A stretch of 64,000 nucleotides of DNA. Origin: Paenalcaligenes suwonensis. Lineage in GTDB: Bacteria > Pseudomonadota > Gammaproteobacteria > Burkholderiales > Burkholderiaceae_B. Shown piece by piece: positions 62,771 to 64,000 of this stretch. The number at the start of each line of letters is the position of its first letter. Within the stretch, counting starts at the first letter, position 1. The position numbers and the translations under genes are program-made. Below the pieces are notes generated by a model. The model searched no databases, was not told the origin of the DNA, and saw only the letters and a program-made list of their open reading frames with translations. The stretch lies in contig NZ_JAANPV010000008.1 of assembly GCF_011290505.1 (NCBI RefSeq), positions 124,001-188,000 on the forward strand, given 5' to 3'.

Positions 62771-63403
62771 ATGAAGAACTTGGCCCTTCTTATTATCGCT
62801 GCATCACTACTTACTGGCTGTCAATCAGCAATGCACGCAGGAGCAGGCTCTGTTTGGGCTGTTACTAAGAACCAAGATCAATTCACTGATGTTGAAACAA
62901 AGATGGTCACGGTCGGAGAAGGTCTATCGGATAGTTTTATTTTCACTAGATCACTAAATTACTACCCCTTTGTTGGAACCCAAGATGGAGAGCTATTTGT
63001 TGGTATCCGCTCTGGAGGTAGTTATCGCATTCCTACCGGCACGGTTCAAATCCGCATTGATGCAAATAAGACCTGGACGATCTCACCAGACGAAACTCCA
63101 ATTTATTTAGCACCCACTACATTGCCAACAACAACTCCGACCGATCTAGATGAAAAAACGGCAACTAATGTAGCAATGATTCAAGCCGAAGCAATGAAGA
63201 ACATGACTAAGGCCATGTCACCGTACACTGCCGCTACTGGCGAAAAAGCAAAAAACATTCTTCGTGAAATGGTTGCAGGGAAAACAATTAAGTATCGGAC
63301 TGTTGGAATGAATCAGGCAGCGTCCTCAACAGGTGAAGTGCATATTAATGACTCTTTTCTTGAATCTCTCAAAGCCATTGGCATTGATCCCGAGAATATA
63401 TAA
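62771..63403 (+). CDS. Uncharacterised lipoprotein
   Basis: A 210-residue protein I cannot name. It has a signal peptide with a lipobox LLTGC (lipidated Cys at about 17), so it is an outer- or inner-membrane lipoprotein. The mature part has a beta-like N-terminal half and a helical C-terminal half with a run of Lys/Met/Ala (AMIQAEAMKNMTKAM). AAGGAAG precedes the ATG. It is AT-rich and lies between a broken pilin gene and a possible integration scar, followed by a strong terminator, so it is probably acquired DNA. Confidence 0.7.
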   Translation: MKNLALLIIAASLLTGCQSAMHAGAGSVWAVTKNQDQFTDVETKMVTVGEGLSDSFIFTRSLNYYPFVGTQDGELFVGIRSGGSYRIPTGTVQIRIDANKTWTISPDETPIYLAPTTLPTTTPTDLDEKTATNVAMIQAEAMKNMTKAMSPYTAATGEKAKNILREMVAGKTIKYRTVGMNQAASSTGEVHINDSFLESLKAIGIDPENI

Positions 63404-63450
63404 AGCTTTTTTTATATAATTCATCAGGTAAGAGCTATCAAAATATAATC

Positions 63451-63477
63451 GGCCTACAAATATGTAGGCCATTTTTT
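63451..63477 (+). terminator. Rho-independent terminator after the lipoprotein gene
   Basis: GGCCTACA, a four-base loop (AATA), and the exact complement TGTAGGCC form an eight-base-pair stem followed by ATTTTTT. It lies about 48 bases past the stop codon. Confidence 0.88.
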
Positions 63478-63510
63478 CAGCAAACACAGAAACAATAAGA
63501 GTTGTATCCC

Positions 63511-63550
63511 GGTGATAACCGGCGGGAATTGAACCCGCGACCAGCGTATT
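63511..63550 (-). other. tRNA/tmRNA T-arm-like fragment (possible integration scar)
   Basis: On the minus strand GCGGG, TTCAATT and CCCGC (63522-63538) form the stem and loop of a T arm, followed by CGG. This is like the 3' end of a tRNA or of tmRNA, but no acceptor end CCA and no complete cloverleaf can be built around it. Mobile elements often leave such fragments where they integrated in a tRNA or tmRNA gene. The stretch 63404-63810 otherwise holds the terminator and no gene that I can support. Confidence 0.4.
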
Positions 63551-63810
63551 TAGCCTCAACAGTTAACATTTGAACTTCAAGGGCTTACATTGACGCGTTT
63601 TGCTGCCCCACCCCTTCGGTGTGAAATCGGTGTGATTTGAGATAGCCAACCAAGAAAACAACATCATTAAACAACTGTTTGGGTGCGGTGGCTTAGAGGC
63701 CTCAACCCCCTCGATAGCTCTACGATAATATAAACCTGTTGGCTCCCCACTAAGAGAGGAAGCTCCGTTGAATCTACTTTTGTGAAAGTACCTTATTCGC
63801 GAAACCCTGC

Positions 63811-64000
63811 ATGGACCTAACACCCTATTTTCTTCTGCCTATATTCGGCCTATTTCTTGCCATCACGCCTGTTCCATATCTTCCTTACATGCTTGCTATC
63901 GGCGCCCTGTCACAGTACAAAAGCAGCTTTATTTTTGGGTGTATAGCTACTGTCGGAAGCATACCTTTTATTGCCTTCCCCTTTTTATTGATTTGGTTAG
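63811..64000 (+). CDS. Membrane protein, cut by the window edge
   Basis: An open frame starts at the ATG at 63811 and runs off the window. The first 63 residues, beginning MDLTPYFLLPIFGLFLAITP, form two or more hydrophobic segments typical of an inner-membrane protein. No ribosome-binding site is clear, so the start may be further in or upstream. Family cannot be determined from this part. Confidence 0.5.
   Translation, partial: MDLTPYFLLPIFGLFLAITPVPYLPYMLAIGALSQYKSSFIFGCIATVGSIPFIAFPFLLIWL

Noticed and set aside
63563-63823. 86-codon minus-strand open frame in the right-end gap
   Set aside because: No ribosome-binding site or recognised domain, and it overlaps the start of the membrane-protein gene. 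It may be a repeat-like sequence, which I could not verify.

Overview
The window looks like chromosome of a betaproteobacterium of the order Burkholderiales, most likely the family Alcaligenaceae. This is an inference from gene content and order: leuC-leuD-leuB-asd-fimV-truA in one co-directional run with trpF beyond it, a BPSS1780-type membrane protein, a thrB of the aminoglycoside-phosphotransferase fold, and several TRAP and LivKHMGF transporters. Base composition looks moderate, with visibly AT-rich stretches at the right end. I do not name a genus.

Left end (1-3.8 kb): rlmF, a GFA-fold protein, a HigBA-like toxin-antitoxin pair, a lone RES-domain protein, an orphan gene and the 41-codon tail of a dead short-chain dehydrogenase. 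This is an accessory, decaying stretch.

Catabolic region (3.8-24.1 kb): (a) an SphA-like outer-membrane protein, an SDR, a styrene/indole-monooxygenase-type flavoprotein, its flavin reductase, a phytoene-desaturase-like FAD oxidoreductase and an AraC regulator; (b) a second flavin reductase, a complete TRAP transporter and a ketopantoate-reductase-like enzyme; (c) on the other strand, livKHMGF ending in an aryl-CoA (benzoate/2-aminobenzoate type) ligase; (d) a bacterial-luciferase-type monooxygenase with a RutF-like flavin reductase, divergent from a second AraC regulator. Two flavin-dependent oxygenase systems, three flavin reductases, two importers, a CoA ligase and two regulators suggest an uncharacterised pathway for an aromatic or N-heterocyclic compound. 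No ring-cleavage enzyme lies in the window, and the substrate cannot be read from sequence.

Housekeeping middle (24.2-53.6 kb): an exported protein, an MHS-family transporter, YigZ, the ABC-F protein YbiT, LD-carboxypeptidase, tRNA adenosine deaminase with a tandem-repeat tail, a YadGH-like ABC exporter, YajQ, an SBF-type transporter, a TlpA-like thioredoxin, trpF, a TRAP QM pair without a binding protein, truA, fimV, asd, leuBDC, an M48 lipoprotein protease, aroC, selO, a DUF2069 protein, a YihY-type membrane protein, a CBS protein, dusA, thrB and a BPSS1780-type membrane protein.

Tad pilus region (53.6-62.5 kb, minus strand): pilin, TadG-like, TadE-like, an unknown exported protein, CpaB, secretin CpaC, an FHA-CpaF fusion, TadB, TadC and a DUF192 protein. 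The pilin gene has lost its start and leader at a junction with AT-rich DNA, and the TadE-like gene has a G6 tract with coding-looking sequence past its stop. No CpaE or prepilin peptidase is present. The right end (62.5-64 kb) holds a lipoprotein gene, a terminator, a tRNA/tmRNA T-arm-like fragment that may be an old integration site, and the start of a membrane-protein gene cut by the window edge.
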